From Ostreococcus lucimarinus CCE9901 (lineage: Eukaryota > Chlorophyta > Mamiellophyceae > Mamiellales > Bathycoccaceae), in contig NC_009374.1 of assembly GCF_000092065.1 (NCBI RefSeq), positions 186,001-250,000 of the forward strand: DNA of 64,000 nt, in the 5' to 3' direction. The notes beneath the pieces are model-generated. The model was not told where the DNA came from, ran no database searches, and saw only the letters and a list, made by a program, of their open reading frames with translations. This document shows, one piece after another, positions 55,401 through 64,000 of the stretch (its first letter is position 1; every line of letters starts with the position of its first letter). Both the position numbers and the translations under genes were made by a program.

Positions 55401-58400
55401 AATTGTCAAGGAATTGCAGAGGCAATACCGCTTCCGAGCCTCCCTCAGAAGCTTTGGCGTGTTGTCCATGACTGTGTTATACCTGCCCATAGTCCGTATG
55501 TGCCTCCAGGCTTTCGACTGTCTCGAAATAGACGGTATCGAGAGCACGCGTCTAGAACACGACATCGACATCGATTGCGAGAGTACTTCTCATGTGACAA
55601 TCCAGGCGGCGGCGGCGGTTATGTTGGCCATCGTCGGAATCGGTATGCCGATTTACGTCATCTCACAAGTGCGGAAACTTTCAAATACGGGGAAGTTAGA
55701 TGATCCACAAACCATCGACGCATACGGTCCATTCTACGATATATATCGTAGAGAAGATCTTACGTATTCGCACAAATTGGAGATTGCCAGACTTCGACAA
55801 ACGACGGTTCGCTCGAGATCTATTCCTCGCGGTAGCGACGATGAAGACGATCGCGAAGAAACGACGTTTGATACCGAAACTGAGCGTGTCGCTGATGAAA
55901 TTGAAAACGATATCAGACAAGATATTGAGGAACCAAACGAAGGCACTTCGTTGGAAACTACCGATGGACCCACTGACGACGTCGAGCAAGGTGAAGATTT
56001 CAACCCTGAACTCGGGAAGAAGAAAGTTTTTGGTAAAGGAAGAAAGTCAAAAGACGGGCGCTTAGCTCAAGTATTATCTATGAGTAAGTCAATGTTGCAG
56101 CGCACTCCGTCTGCGCAAGCGCGCGAGCGCGTGAAAAAGATGAGCTGGAAAGATCGGTTCTCAGTGTATTACCTCTCGGTGGAATTATGCCAGAAGAGCG
56201 GTGTCATTCTCATGACTTCGCCCTTCATCAGCGCTTCGCCTCTCAGTGGCTGGGGCCTTGTATTCATCCACTGGTTCCTCGGCATTTTCGTCTACATTTG
56301 TCAACCTTGGAGAATAATCACGTTGAGTTTCTTCGGTTTTAAGGTGTCAAATTGTCTGAACAAAGTCGAAACTATGGCGGCGTTCCTGCAAGGTGTGACG
56401 CCCGCCTTGGCGATGATATGGCCAGTTAAGCGAGACGCTGACGGCATCGTGCAGGAAAGTTTCACGCTCGAGATGATGACTGGTCTTATGACTGCCATCA
56501 TCACGGGTTTACTCGCTATTCGCATCATCGTATTCGTCGGGGAACGCGTCGCGGTCAAACGCGCAAAGATGGACATCGACAAGGAACCCGAAGCATGCAT
56601 TGAGATTGTTCGTGAACGACTCGTCGAGATGGCGAAGAAACGTGCGGTCGTGAGCTTGTTCGCGTTCAAGGCAGACTTTGATATAACACGGCGCAAAGCG
56701 CGGGCGAGAATAGAGATCACGCGTCAAGCTATGTTGACTAGAATCGACACTTTGAAGTCGGAGATGGCTAGCACCGAAGGTCAGGGTATCGATTACACGG
56801 AGCAAATCACGGCCTTGTATGAAGTGGCGAATCAGATGGCACATATCGTGAATACCGTTGTACCGATGCCTCCACCTGTTGGGCCTGCTGTAGAGGAGCG
56901 TATAGACGCTCTCGAGGCGCAGTTGTCGAAACTTTCCGTGGCCGAGGACGAACGCTACGTCGCCGCACGACAAGAGTCAGAGCCGTCGCCGAACGCTGCG
57001 GCAATGCACATAATTTTCAAGGTGCACATCGTCGATTGCATCGTTGCACAAGTCAACGAACAGCTTGAAGTATACGCGAGTGCAGAGTTAGTGAGCGATT
57101 TAGCCGTTCTTGGACGACGACATGCCGAGTTGTTGAGCGAGCAGAGCGCCATAACTTCTCAATTCGGCGACTCCGAGCTTCGTGCAACTTCAGACGAGTT
57201 ATCTTCATCAGCCGTTCCGTTACTAGAAGCGAACGAACGTGATGACTTCGAAAAGGTATCTTCCACGCTCCATCACTGTGCGAGCGTCATCGATGCGCAC
57301 GCGCAGTGGTGTATGACGCAGAGCGAGCTGTTCAGTGGCCTCAAGAGGGAGCACCCTACTTTCCTTCCGGACGAACCACCATTGACAACGGAGTGCTTCG
57401 AATCGTGCATCAAAGATCTGAAGACACATGAAAAGCAGATGGAGTTAGTTAGGACGCAGTGCATCAGCGACTGGCTTCCAATGTTCAAACATTTCGGTTG
57501 CGTCAAGTATCTCAGAGGGTTCGCCGAGCAGATTCGTAATCAACTCAGTCTCAATCTCAATGGAGAGATCACGCCAGAAGAAGCCAAGGTGGTGTATGAT
57601 GACACCGTTGCCTTCATGGATGGCTTCGCCTCGTGGTGTGCAGATTTGTGTGGCATAATCGAAACGTCAGACGTTTTCAATGAGTTTCAACCCATCGCCT
57701 CGGCCATGATGAAGAGCCTGAAGGTGATACAGATCGACGCTAAGAAGCAAAGCATGCTCGCTCAAAAAGTACTGTCGGCCGTCGACTATGCTTTGGCGCA
57801 GAAGTCCACCGCAGAGGCCGTGCGAAATAATTTGCAGCAGGCGTTGCGCGATTTAACGTCGAAAATGGAGGAGCATCTTGCCGTTCAGATGGATGAAATG
57901 AAGAATGAGAAGATCGCTCTCGAGAGAGCGTATGAAGAAGAAAAGGTGCAAACCGAGGAGGACATCAACGTCCTCGAGAAAACGTTCGCTGAGAGAAAGG
58001 CCACGATGGAGCGCGAATTTGCACTGCAGCGCGACATAGTCGAACGATTACTCGTCATGAAGCAAGAAGAGAAGGCCGCGGTCGCTCCGTCTTTGAACCC
58101 ATTCAGACGCGTACGCTTCGAGTACGAAAACGAGCTCGCGAGCGCCAATAAGGAGTGCCTCAGGATCTCACGAGCCTTGGAGAGAGAAGAGAACGTGAAA
58201 AATATGCAGTGTGAAAACTTGCTTCGAGCGATGCAGCAAACCGAGCGTCAGCTGCGAGCGCAGATTAAAATCCACGATTCACTCATGGCAAAGATGGAAG
58301 CCGATGTCTTGGATCACCTCAAAAAGCAAGGCAACGTGGCGCAAAAGCGAACGGCTCACGATATCGCGGCGAACAAGGCCGTGCTCGCGTCGCGAAAAGC

Positions 58401-58683
58401 CATCTATAAGCAGCAACGTATCGCTGCACAGCTGTACGTATCCGTAGAACGCGAGACTACGAGAGCTCAAGTCGGTCTCACGAGAACGAAACTTGCGGTG
58501 GCTAAACGTAAAGGGCTGCTTGTACGCACAACCTCGCGCCTGACGGGAAAATCCCTGCGGTCAAAATCGCGAAAGAAAGCGCACGACGAAAACGAGACGG
58601 TCAAAGACGATCAACAAGAAAAGGAGGTTGAAGATCAAACCGCGGTTGATGAAAAAAGCAACGTCACGGAGACGAAGACGTAA
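49423..58683 (+). CDS. Giant DUF285/BspA-repeat surface protein with membrane domain and coiled-coil tail
   Basis: This single uninterrupted frame codes for ~3,086 residues. A signal peptide ([19 protein letters not shown], about 18-36) starts the protein. Residues ~75-1670 hold about 43 repeats of 25 residues, consensus [20 protein letters not shown] followed by TDMNN, the DUF285/BspA-type leucine-rich-like repeat. They are interrupted by three copies of a Cys-rich module ([20 protein letters not shown]...[14 protein letters not shown]). A proline-rich linker (~1677-1692) and a Cys-rich region (~1693-1835) follow. About eight membrane segments lie between ~1842 and ~2373, split by an acidic cytosolic loop (~2110-2240). 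The last ~680 residues are mostly charged coiled coil. The layout suggests a surface adhesion or sensing receptor; ligand and role are unknown. Codon use is less GC-extreme in the C-terminal half than in most neighbours. The start at 49423 was chosen for the signal peptide. Confidence 0.93.
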   Translation: MGARRTRGSGRRGTNRRGAALATALAMGLTLAVEGATSPFTSRGDLDNAIMACLADDETLATCRDSAATPVPIGSWDVAAIVDMSRLFDSGSVGRFVNVDIGLWDTSSVTDMNAMFKGQTNFNQDLSTWDTSSVTDMSGMFHDASSFNQNIPTSGVQWDTSQVEFFDTMFKNAVAFNQDISSWVVSAAANFNSMFSGATSFNQDITGWIGASGASADNMFSGATAWLNNYGPTTAGSTTTDGPASAWGKLCAANQRVVSNACQACPTGSVRAAGDNAKGVDTACACPANHYYVSGGGCLACASGLFRLAGDVAPGGHTACTYASPFTLKAELVNTIASSYCLGGAAAPTGASCTDGKGLGIANWDVSGVNDMAGLFQASSSSWTSTTFNADLSLWDTSSVVDMNNMFNGATSFNQDISSWDTSLVVNMNNMFNGATSFNQDISSWVTQSVTDMGAMFENAAAFDQPIPKSGSQWDTTLVKDMSNMFFGAAAFNQDLSTWVTQSVVDMSAMFQNAPLFNYSMVTSGSVWDTSSVTNMDNMFKDAVAFNQDISSWVVSAVANFNSMFSGARSFNQDITRWNSASDASADNMFSGAVAWITDYGPMTAGSVDGPASAWGKICAANQRIVSNACQACPTGSVRAAGDNAKGEDTACACPANHYYVSGDGCLACASGLFRLAGDVAPGGDTACTYASPFTLKAELVNTIASSYCLGAAAAPSGASCTDGKGLGIANWDVSGVNDMAGLFQASSSSWTSTTFNADLSLWNTSSVVNMNNMFNGATSFNQDISSWNTALVTDMNNMFNGATSFNQDISSWNTSLVVNMNNMFNGATSFNQDIRSWVTSSVTDMGAMFENAAAFDQPIPKSGSQWDTTLVKDMSNMFFGAAAFNRDLSTWVTQSVTDMGAMFQNAPLFNYGMVTSGSVWDTSSVANFNSMFSGATSFNQDISSWNTALVTDMDNMFKDAVAFNQDISSWVVSAAANFNSMFSGATSFNQDITGWIGASGASADNMFSGATAWLNNYGPTTAGSTTTDGPASAWGKLCAANQRVVSNACQACPTGSVRAAGDNAKGVDTACACPANHYYVSGGGCLACASGLFRLAGDVAPGGDTACTYASPFTLKAELVNTIASSYCLGGAAAPTGASCTDGKGLGIANWDVSGVNDMAGLFQASSSSWTSTTFNADLSLWDTSSVVDMSNMFNGQMAFNQPIPTSGSQWNTALVTDMNNMFNGATRFNQDISSWDTSLVVNMNNMFNGATSFNQDISSWVTQSVTDMGAMFENAAAFDQPIPKSGSQWDTTLVKDMSNMFFGAAAFNQDLSTWVTQSVVDMSAMFQNAPLFNYSMVTSGSVWDTALVTDMNNMFNGATRFNQDISSWDTSSVVNMNNMFNGATSFNQNISSWNTALVTDMGAMFQSAVAFNQPIPKSGSQWDTSLVTNMNNMFGGATAFNQDIGSWVVSAVANFDSMFSGATSFNKNITGWIGAGGASANNMFSGATAWIARYEHTSNPGNSFHGPASAWTGPVPFANLAALQTAVTNCLNSAPSGACTCSPSVDCGAALYEPITNWDTSLVADMNALFQSATLFNANIGSWNTEQVTRMDNMFSGAAAFNQPIGSWNVTAVTDASHMFQGATAFVHDITGWVLSQTPQANVTSMFVNAIAWINERDRIDGSASLDGPPSAWYTPAPPPPPSPPPPPPPTCGNGVYDAAGTNPDGTLGETCEPYGNSIDNTVLVQGCDPATCAPFENWQCNDPSTIGTPDYNCTCNNPAGTYALPDVNFCARVKCVYADRCLSEGRGCAPGAGGNACDRCYTAQDIVDLGLEASLAKAGYYKTGQTCTECPGTSAGQLFAAATLVVVLAFFGFKASQVMGPQATNNLKKIIESLQFFSLSLSMDIKWPGPVLNLGKYLEAFTFSVDFLRPECVATGLNWLNIFLASVFVVPALIFFIIVFNNFRSRRRFERTVRSIHCERRDGGAMVYWIERPGRLWGIRRTFESKGGDKIVKELQRQYRFRASLRSFGVLSMTVLYLPIVRMCLQAFDCLEIDGIESTRLEHDIDIDCESTSHVTIQAAAAVMLAIVGIGMPIYVISQVRKLSNTGKLDDPQTIDAYGPFYDIYRREDLTYSHKLEIARLRQTTVRSRSIPRGSDDEDDREETTFDTETERVADEIENDIRQDIEEPNEGTSLETTDGPTDDVEQGEDFNPELGKKKVFGKGRKSKDGRLAQVLSMSKSMLQRTPSAQARERVKKMSWKDRFSVYYLSVELCQKSGVILMTSPFISASPLSGWGLVFIHWFLGIFVYICQPWRIITLSFFGFKVSNCLNKVETMAAFLQGVTPALAMIWPVKRDADGIVQESFTLEMMTGLMTAIITGLLAIRIIVFVGERVAVKRAKMDIDKEPEACIEIVRERLVEMAKKRAVVSLFAFKADFDITRRKARARIEITRQAMLTRIDTLKSEMASTEGQGIDYTEQITALYEVANQMAHIVNTVVPMPPPVGPAVEERIDALEAQLSKLSVAEDERYVAARQESEPSPNAAAMHIIFKVHIVDCIVAQVNEQLEVYASAELVSDLAVLGRRHAELLSEQSAITSQFGDSELRATSDELSSSAVPLLEANERDDFEKVSSTLHHCASVIDAHAQWCMTQSELFSGLKREHPTFLPDEPPLTTECFESCIKDLKTHEKQMELVRTQCISDWLPMFKHFGCVKYLRGFAEQIRNQLSLNLNGEITPEEAKVVYDDTVAFMDGFASWCADLCGIIETSDVFNEFQPIASAMMKSLKVIQIDAKKQSMLAQKVLSAVDYALAQKSTAEAVRNNLQQALRDLTSKMEEHLAVQMDEMKNEKIALERAYEEEKVQTEEDINVLEKTFAERKATMEREFALQRDIVERLLVMKQEEKAAVAPSLNPFRRVRFEYENELASANKECLRISRALEREENVKNMQCENLLRAMQQTERQLRAQIKIHDSLMAKMEADVLDHLKKQGNVAQKRTAHDIAANKAVLASRKAIYKQQRIAAQLYVSVERETTRAQVGLTRTKLAVAKRKGLLVRTTSRLTGKSLRSKSRKKAHDENETVKDDQQEKEVEDQTAVDEKSNVTETKT
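49639..54410 (+). repeat. About 43 DUF285/BspA 75-bp coding repeats
   Basis: The basic unit is 75 bases (25 residues); for example ATGTTCAACGGCGCGACGAG recurs at 51742 and 51817. Variants carry an extra IPxSGxQW insertion of about six residues. By my count they fall into groups of 6, 9, 11, 13 and 4 repeats, separated by the Cys-rich modules except at the end. Confidence 0.9.
50147..53944 (+). repeat. Three large near-identical tandem blocks (about 1,104, 1,260 and 1,434 bp)
   Basis: The anchor GTCCCGCG recurs at 50147, 51251, 52511 and, shortened, 53945, giving block lengths of 1,104, 1,260 and 1,434 bases. Each block opens with the same Cys-rich module and the same [20 protein letters not shown] entry repeat, nearly identical at the DNA level over about 480 bases. 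The blocks differ mainly in the number of 25-residue repeats (9, 11, 13). Confidence 0.9.
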
Positions 58684-58711
58684 ATTGAAATTTCTGTCAT
58701 AATACAGTAGT

Positions 58712-59581
58712 TTATTTCTTCGTGTCGTCAAGTTCGTCGTCGTATTCGTGAGCCGCGCGCCCGCTCCGTACGGCGTTTGCGACTTTCGAGCGGGCGCTCC
58801 CATCGGCGTATCGACCGATGTGTTCTAAATACGCGGCCCAATCGGGCAACGTTTTACGCACCTGTTCGCGAGCCAGCATCGCGTCCAACCACGCGTGATA
58901 TGAAGCCAGCGCGGCGGTTTTCGGAATCGCGTAGTCGGCTCCGCGATAGTGTTCAAATACCGGAAGCCGCCAAGCCCACGGGAACAACGCGTAATCCACC
59001 AATCCAGGAGCCTCGCCGGAGTAAAACGGTGATTTCTTATTCTCGTCGCACCACGACGCAAACCTCTCCAACCCTTCAATAATCGCCTCAAACGCCTCGC
59101 GCTGCTCTGCGGGATTCTGACGCACCAGCACGTGATAATACTTGCTGCATATCTGTTTATTCACCCAATCCGCGTCCACTCTCGCCCGCGCTCGCTCGTA
59201 CGGACAGCTACTCATGATCGGTGTCGTCCCTCCCCTCACGATTTCGTCGATAAACTGCACGCACACCAACGACTCCGTGACCACGTTCTTCGTCGCGTCG
59301 CCTCGCTTCGCGTTATACGTCTCCGGCGACACGAGCGTCGGCACCATCCCGAGTGGGTTGTGTTTCAGCAGCGTCGGTGATTTGTAGTGGTACCAGTTTT
59401 CGTGCGCAGTCTCGACGCTCGCGTCCGTGGCTCTGCGTTTCTCCCAGCCGAGCGCCTCTTCCCAGTCGTACGTCAGGTGACCGTGATGATGTTCCAACGC
59501 CAGCGTCGCGCGATGCGCGAAAGGACAGAACCAGGCGCTGAAGTAGTGGAGGTGTGGCACCGCCGCACCGCGAGCGGACAT
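58712..59581 (-). CDS. Glutathione S-transferase (omega/lambda-like)
   Basis: This 289-residue protein has a thioredoxin-like N-terminal domain with the active site HYFSAWFCPFAHRATLALEH. A Cys at that place is typical of omega, lambda and DHAR-type transferases, which act as thiol reductases or dehydroascorbate reductases and do little classic conjugation. The glutathione-binding block LKHNPLGMVPTLVSPETY carries the cis-Pro, and TESLVCVQFIDEIV follows as expected. The C-terminal helical domain includes FASWCDENKKSPFYSGEAPG and DYALFPWAWRLPVFEHYRG. No clear targeting peptide. It is convergent with the giant gene, 28 bases between stops. Confidence 0.88.
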   Translation of the reverse strand: MSARGAAVPHLHYFSAWFCPFAHRATLALEHHHGHLTYDWEEALGWEKRRATDASVETAHENWYHYKSPTLLKHNPLGMVPTLVSPETYNAKRGDATKNVVTESLVCVQFIDEIVRGGTTPIMSSCPYERARARVDADWVNKQICSKYYHVLVRQNPAEQREAFEAIIEGLERFASWCDENKKSPFYSGEAPGLVDYALFPWAWRLPVFEHYRGADYAIPKTAALASYHAWLDAMLAREQVRKTLPDWAAYLEHIGRYADGSARSKVANAVRSGRAAHEYDDELDDTKK

Positions 59582-59733
59582 CGGGGCGAGTGTCGACGCG
59601 CGACGAGAAATGACGCTACGTTTGGGACTCGACGGGGGATAGACCCGCGGCGGCGCGGTACGCTACGTCGTTGAACGTTACATCGTGATTCGTGCGCGTC
59701 GATCGGTCGACGGTCGGTCGGTGAGGTGAGTCA

Positions 59734-60885
59734 CTAGGTGCGATCTTTTCGTCTGCGGTTCATGAACCAGATGCGTATGGAAGACGGCGAACTCGCGCCG
59801 ACGTCGGCGGCGATTTCGGCCAGGGCTGAAGACTTCGGCACGCGGGTGCCGGTTTGGAATAAACGCTCGAGCGTAGCCTTTTGTTCCGAGCTAAAGCGCG
59901 CTCTCGCGCGATGGCGTTTCTCCGCGGTGCCGTTATCGTTGCAGTTATCCTTCCGTCTCTTCTTGTCGCCCGTTTTCGGCGAAGAAGTCGCGGCGTTGGA
60001 GCCGACGTTTTTATTTTGCAGCGCCGCGAGCATCTCCGCCTTTGTCTTGTTGGACCTTTTCCATCCGAGCTCTTCGGCTTCGCCTTCGTAAGCCTCGTCG
60101 TCGCCGAACATGTCGCTGTTTAATTTGACGTAATCCACCTTAGTTCGCCGCCGCGGGCCTTCGATGATTAGATCGGACTCTGATTCGCTGCTCGACTCTT
60201 CGCTCGACGAGCGCGCGCTACCGCTCAGCGCCTCGTTTTCGTCATCACGCCCGTCGTCGCTCGCGCGTCCGTGATCGAAGTCTTCGTCCTCGCTTTCATC
60301 ACTCGGCCATGCCTCTTCATGCGCGTGCGCAAACTGCGCGGTTCCGGGAACGATGCCCTTCTCCTGCATCTCAGCCTCAGCCTTGAACACGTCCTCGGCG
60401 ACGCACTTTTGCCCCAAGTCTTGTTCGTATTCGTCGTTGAGAACGTAAATGACGTCCACTCGCGCGTCGCACAGCGGGCACAGCCAACCTTCGTCATCCG
60501 GTGGAATGTCTTCCGTCTTCACCGCAGGCACCACGCACGACTGATGGTACGCCCGATCGCAAAACCCATCGCAAAGCAAAATATCGTCCTCCTCCCTGTC
60601 GTCCGCCATCGCGCACTTGCTACAAAATATATCCGCCGCGTCCGTCTCCCCGAGCTCATCCTCCACCGTCGTGATCTCGCGCTCGTTCGGATCGAACTCT
60701 AACCCCTTAAACAACTCTCTGATCTTCACTTTACCCTTAAAAATCTTTTCTCGCGCCAACGCCAGCTCGCCGAGCGGTTTCGGTTTCTGCGAAGCCGCCC
60801 CGCGCCACCCGTCGCCGGCGTACGCGTCCAACAGCGACTGATGTCTTCGAATCATCGCAAACTGCGACTGAATCCGCGAGCGCAC
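59734..60885 (-). CDS. PHD-finger homeodomain protein (HAT3.1/PRH-like)
   Basis: This 383-residue nuclear protein has a PHD finger at about 87-145: CSKCAMADDREEDDILLCDG, then FCDRAYHQSCVVP and WLCPLCDA, with the full Cys4-His-Cys3 set. An acidic Ser/Glu region follows (about 195-245). The C-terminus holds a homeodomain (about 320-380): HRARARFSSEQKATLERLFQ, ending SSIRIWFMNRRRKDRT, where WFxNRR is the recognition-helix signature. The order matches the plant PHD-HD class (HAT3.1, PRHA). It likely reads histone H3 tails and binds DNA. It lies divergent from the Polycomb gene. In-frame ATGs at 60885 and 60855 are both possible starts. Confidence 0.92.
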   Translation of the reverse strand: MRSRIQSQFAMIRRHQSLLDAYAGDGWRGAASQKPKPLGELALAREKIFKGKVKIRELFKGLEFDPNEREITTVEDELGETDAADIFCSKCAMADDREEDDILLCDGFCDRAYHQSCVVPAVKTEDIPPDDEGWLCPLCDARVDVIYVLNDEYEQDLGQKCVAEDVFKAEAEMQEKGIVPGTAQFAHAHEEAWPSDESEDEDFDHGRASDDGRDDENEALSGSARSSSEESSSESESDLIIEGPRRRTKVDYVKLNSDMFGDDEAYEGEAEELGWKRSNKTKAEMLAALQNKNVGSNAATSSPKTGDKKRRKDNCNDNGTAEKRHRARARFSSEQKATLERLFQTGTRVPKSSALAEIAADVGASSPSSIRIWFMNRRRKDRT

Positions 60886-61407
60886 CGTCGCATACGGCGA
60901 CTATCCGCGCGCGCATCGCGCGTCATCGTCAGTCTTCGCGCGGCGTCCACCTCTCTCTCGCGCGTTCGCGTCCGCCGTCGATTTCGAATTCCAAATTCCA
61001 AATTCCAAATTCCAAATTCCACGCTCCGCGTTCGAGCTCGCGTCTCTCGCGCCTCGTTCGCCTCTTCCGCGCGTCGCCGTCGCCGTTCGCGCACCTCGTT
61101 CGCTCGCGCGCGTCCGTCGTCGTCCTTCCTCGGTCGTCCGCGCCGTCGCGTCGTCTCGTCTCTCGTTCGCGCGCCGCCTCGCGCGCGTCCTCCCGTCGCG
61201 CGCGCGCGCGCGCCGCGCCCCGATCCGCGCGCGCCGCGCGCGCCGTCGTCGTCGTCGCTCGCGGTCGGGTCGTAGCGCCGCGTCGGCGCGCGCGCGCGAC
61301 CGCGTCGGCGCCGCATCGACGAACGCGACGCGGCGCACACTGCCGCGCGTCGCCGCGTCGCCGTCGCGTCGCGGTCGCGCGCGCGTCGCCGTCGCGCGGC
61401 GCGCGCG
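60886..61407. other. Divergent promoter region between PHD-homeodomain and Polycomb genes
   Basis: This 522-base gap is GC-rich except for the heptamer array at 60986-61020. Open frames in it are Arg-rich and have no family likeness. I see no RNA gene. Confidence 0.5.
60986..61020. repeat. AAATTCC heptamer tandem repeat
   Basis: Four perfect AAATTCC units (60993-61020) follow one variant (GAATTCC, 60986-60992). It is an AT-rich island in a GC-rich divergent promoter region. Confidence 0.95.
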
Positions 61408-64000
61408 ATGACGACGCGCGCCGCGCGCGCGCCGCGCGCGGCGTCGCCGCGCGGCGCGGACGCGACGCGACGGCGCGACGGCGCGATCGACGCCGACGAC
61501 GCCGACGCGACGGCGACCGCGCGCGCGCGCGCGAGCGCGAACGACGCGCGCGCGCGATCGGCGGCGGTGCTGGACGTCGTCGATCTCACGCTCGACGTCG
61601 AGGCGCCGCGCGCGGCGACGGCGACGGCGACGGCGACGGCGGACGCGCGAGGCGACGCGACGCGCGGCGACGACGCCGAGGCGGTGAAGATCCTCGACGA
61701 CGGTTTGCCGACGTCGAAGCCGAAGGCGAGGGATGGAAAGCCGACGGCGCGATCGGGTGAGAATGGAAAGTCGCGCGCGTCGGGGTCGGGGCGGATCGAA
61801 CGCGTGGCGGAGGTGCTGCAGTCGCCCGAGAAGGCGTGGCCGCGAGAGGAGGCGGCGGCGGAGGACGACGACGACGCGAAGGTTTCGGTGAGTTTTGAAC
61901 TCGAGTTCTGCGCGGCGATGCGAGAGGGGTTGGAGGGAAGACGGACGGAGGCGATGGAGGCGATGGAGACGCTCGAAGCGACGGTGGGATCGAGGGTGTT
62001 TCAGAACGCGGACGCGGCGGCGGCGGAGGCGCGGACGAGGACGAGGAGCGCGGCGAAGCGCGCGCGTAGGATTTTTCGGGAGGAAACTAAGCTTTGGGCG
62101 GCGGCGGTGGTGAAAGCGCAGCAACTGACGATAGACGATGACGTGCCGTCGACGTCGGAACCCGTCGCGATGGAGTTGCCGTTTTGGCAGCGCATCTCGA
62201 GCGAGCACCTGGGCGCGTCGAGCGCGAGGAATACGAAGATTTTCACGCAGCGCACCGAACGGCCGTATTCGAGTGATCCGACCGATGTAAGCGGCTGGAA
62301 GCTGCAAACAATAGTAGGGCGACAATCTGTACCTCGAATAGACATCGGTAGCGCCAAGGCGGTGCCGCCCTACGCTTACTTTGCGTACTCGACGCACTGC
62401 AACTCGTACGAGGCGGAAGGAAACGTCTCGCGCCTACTCTTCAGGGACGACGATGGAGAGTTCTTAGAATCAGATCCCGTCGATCGGCGCGAAGACGAGA
62501 GTAATGAGCTCACTCGCGAGCAGGAAATCATCATGTGCGCGATATGCGCGGAGTTTAGCGAGTTCATTTTGACAGAAAAAGAAGTCGTGCGAGGGGTGAA
62601 TCGCGAAGACGGCGTGAAAGCCGTCGTGGTACAAACAGCCGAATATTTGAACTTGGACGAAAACCAAGTCAAGGATTGGTTTGATGAGACGCGCACGAAG
62701 CACAGCACGAGCCGTGCATGGTGTATGTTTCTCGAAGTTGCCTCGCACGTACGCAAGTTGATGGGCTTCTCCTCGGCGCATTGGCGCGCGAAGATGGCAA
62801 ACACATTCAGCGTTCTCGAAACTCTCGGGATCAGCGAATTGTTCTGGCGGAAGTTTTCGCGAATCATCATCAATTGTCCGACGCTCGCTCCGTTGAAAAA
62901 GCCTGTCATCGTGTTTGACAATCTCAACGAAGCCATGGATCAGCTCGCCGGCATGTTTTGTCCGCGATGCTTCATCTTTGATTGCAGAACGCACGGGTCG
63001 TTGCAGCCCAAGTCGGAAGGCAGGAAGCTTGATGCGGAAAGAAAGCTTGCATGGCGCGAGCGCATGGCAAAGAGCGGCATGTCTGCGGAAAAGCCGTTAG
63101 CTGAGCGACGATGTTCGACAGATTGCTGGTATCAAACAGAAGAGTACAAGTACTACTCTGCGCAGACAACCTGCGCACCATGCGATCCCACAGAAACTCT
63201 CAATCGTCCGTCGACGAAAGATCCGTTCATCGAGACGACGAGGAAATGGCGCAACGCGATGGATATTGAAGTCTTGAAGAAGGCTGTCAAAATAATCGGT
63301 GAGAAAACCACGGCGTGCGAGGCAGCGTTGTTCTTTGGCCGTCGTCGCACGTGCGCCGAAGTCGGGAAGCAAATGCACTGTTTGGATCTCATCAACCTTG
63401 GAACTGTGGTGAAGGAAGAAGAGCGCGACGCGATGGATGAAGATACCGACGAATTGAGTAATCCGAAGAAGCGCAAACGCGCGCCGACGGGGGTCAAAAA
63501 TCCAACAATTGCGCGACGATTGAAGATGCAAAAGGATGCCGATTTTCTGGAAACGCAATACTCCCCGTGCGAATGCGTCGGCGCTTGTGACGCTAACACG
63601 TGCTCCTGCATTAAGAATGGTACCTTTTGTGAGAGATTTTGCAACTGTGGACCGAAGTGTCACAACGAGTTCGAGGGTTGCAAGTGCGACAGTACGAAGC
63701 GCGCAACGTGCGGCACAAGAACGTGTCCGTGCTACGCCGCCGGTCGCGAATGCACGCCAGATAAATGTAAACGGTGTTGCAAGACCGCTGATGCGTACTC
63801 TTTGCCCGCTCGTAAAAGGTATGGCCTCGTCGATCCGAACATGCAACTGCCCATGCCGGCGTTTCCGTGTGAGAACATGAAGCTACAACTTCGACAGAAG
63901 GAGCACATTTGTTTGGGTCGAAGCGGTGTTGCCGGTTGGGGTGCGTTCGTGTTGAAAGGCGCTCGGAAAGGAGAGTTCATCGGCGAATACGTCGGCGAAC
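61408..64000 (+). CDS. Polycomb E(z)-type histone H3K27 methyltransferase (partial)
   Basis: The frame is open from 61408 to the right edge, ~864 codons. The N-terminus (about 1-150) is Ala/Arg/Asp-rich and disordered. The middle has the E(z) cysteine motif MFCPRCFIFDCRTHGSLQP (about 516-534). A basic NPKKRKRAP nuclear signal precedes the CXC (pre-SET) domain, YSPCECVGACDANTCSCIKN through GRECTPDKCKRCC, which has the regular Cys spacing of EZH proteins. The SET domain begins VAGWGAFVLKGARKGEFIGE and is cut by the window edge, so the catalytic NHS and Y motifs are not visible. E(z) is the catalytic subunit of PRC2, which lays down H3K27me3 silencing marks. No intron is needed. The best alternative is another CXC-SET protein, but the motif order is E(z)-like. 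Confidence 0.92.
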   Translation, partial: MTTRAARAPRAASPRGADATRRRDGAIDADDADATATARARASANDARARSAAVLDVVDLTLDVEAPRAATATATATADARGDATRGDDAEAVKILDDGLPTSKPKARDGKPTARSGENGKSRASGSGRIERVAEVLQSPEKAWPREEAAAEDDDDAKVSVSFELEFCAAMREGLEGRRTEAMEAMETLEATVGSRVFQNADAAAAEARTRTRSAAKRARRIFREETKLWAAAVVKAQQLTIDDDVPSTSEPVAMELPFWQRISSEHLGASSARNTKIFTQRTERPYSSDPTDVSGWKLQTIVGRQSVPRIDIGSAKAVPPYAYFAYSTHCNSYEAEGNVSRLLFRDDDGEFLESDPVDRREDESNELTREQEIIMCAICAEFSEFILTEKEVVRGVNREDGVKAVVVQTAEYLNLDENQVKDWFDETRTKHSTSRAWCMFLEVASHVRKLMGFSSAHWRAKMANTFSVLETLGISELFWRKFSRIIINCPTLAPLKKPVIVFDNLNEAMDQLAGMFCPRCFIFDCRTHGSLQPKSEGRKLDAERKLAWRERMAKSGMSAEKPLAERRCSTDCWYQTEEYKYYSAQTTCAPCDPTETLNRPSTKDPFIETTRKWRNAMDIEVLKKAVKIIGEKTTACEAALFFGRRRTCAEVGKQMHCLDLINLGTVVKEEERDAMDEDTDELSNPKKRKRAPTGVKNPTIARRLKMQKDADFLETQYSPCECVGACDANTCSCIKNGTFCERFCNCGPKCHNEFEGCKCDSTKRATCGTRTCPCYAAGRECTPDKCKRCCKTADAYSLPARKRYGLVDPNMQLPMPAFPCENMKLQLRQKEHICLGRSGVAGWGAFVLKGARKGEFIGEYVGE

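Noticed and set aside
49423-58683. Bacterial contamination or a recently inserted bacterial gene, given the BspA-like repeats
   Set aside because: The frame continues into a eukaryote-style membrane and coiled-coil region, the codons of the repeat part match the neighbours, and the flanking genes are normal eukaryotic genes spaced as usual. Older horizontal origin of the repeat itself remains possible.
1-64000. tRNA, rRNA or snRNA genes
   Set aside because: I looked for T-loop-like GGTTCGAATCC boxes and cloverleaf-length inverted repeats in the gaps and saw none I could support; a covariance-model scan would be decisive.

Overview
The window looks like nuclear DNA from a very small green alga of the Mamiellophyceae (Ostreococcus-like). 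The evidence is a GC-rich sequence with strong CG-rich codon preference, genes packed on both strands with gaps often under 100 bases, few and short introns, a plant-type plastid gene set (CP26 antenna protein, plastid Cpn20, carotenoid isomerase-like enzyme, organellar histidyl-tRNA synthetase) and plainly eukaryotic genes (FACT, Sm proteins, Elongator, Polycomb). The genus is an inference from this style; no marker gene fixes it. About 38 protein genes are called. No tRNA, rRNA, CRISPR array or insertion sequence was recognised. Five genes carry six introns, and all six share an ACTGAC branch-site motif 25-38 bases before the acceptor.

Layout, 1-15 kb: a partial plastid-targeted-looking protein, the FACT subunit SSRP1, an unusually gene-poor 1.7 kb stretch, plastid co-chaperonin Cpn20, CP26 with a lysine/alanine-rich N-terminus, a DUF92/TMEM19 membrane protein, a proteasome-assembly-chaperone-3-like protein, an ankyrin protein ending in KDEL, a carotenoid isomerase-like enzyme, a short plastid hibernation factor, and organellar HisRS. 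15-32.5 kb: a plastid membrane protein with a duplicated motif, PUS10, a 2-hydroxyacid dehydrogenase, the ribosome GTPase LSG1, SmE, VPS53, a TPR/ankyrin protein, a DUF3293 protein, the UAP56 helicase, a membrane-anchored cathepsin-like protease, a saccharopine dehydrogenase-like oxidoreductase and ELP4.

32.5-49 kb: an unrecognised nuclear-looking protein with three ~90-residue repeats and a C-terminal hydrophobic segment, a pectinacetylesterase/NOTUM-family protein, a DUF676 lipase, a membrane U-box protein, a p23-like co-chaperone, a WD40 protein, MCTS1, RER1, a 2-oxoglutarate oxygenase, cardiolipin synthase, a zinc-finger protein with a degenerate P-loop ATPase domain, and a possible Mediator subunit 27.

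49-64 kb: the standout is a single open frame of about 9.3 kb encoding a ~3,086-residue cell-surface-type protein. It has a signal peptide, about 43 DUF285/BspA-type 25-residue repeats arranged in three near-identical blocks of growing length, cysteine-rich modules, a proline-rich linker, about eight membrane segments and a long coiled-coil tail. After it come a GST, a PHD-homeodomain protein and, running off the end, a Polycomb E(z)-type histone methyltransferase. The genes are not an operon. Many neighbours are divergent pairs sharing 40-260 base promoter regions or convergent pairs with 27-180 base gaps.
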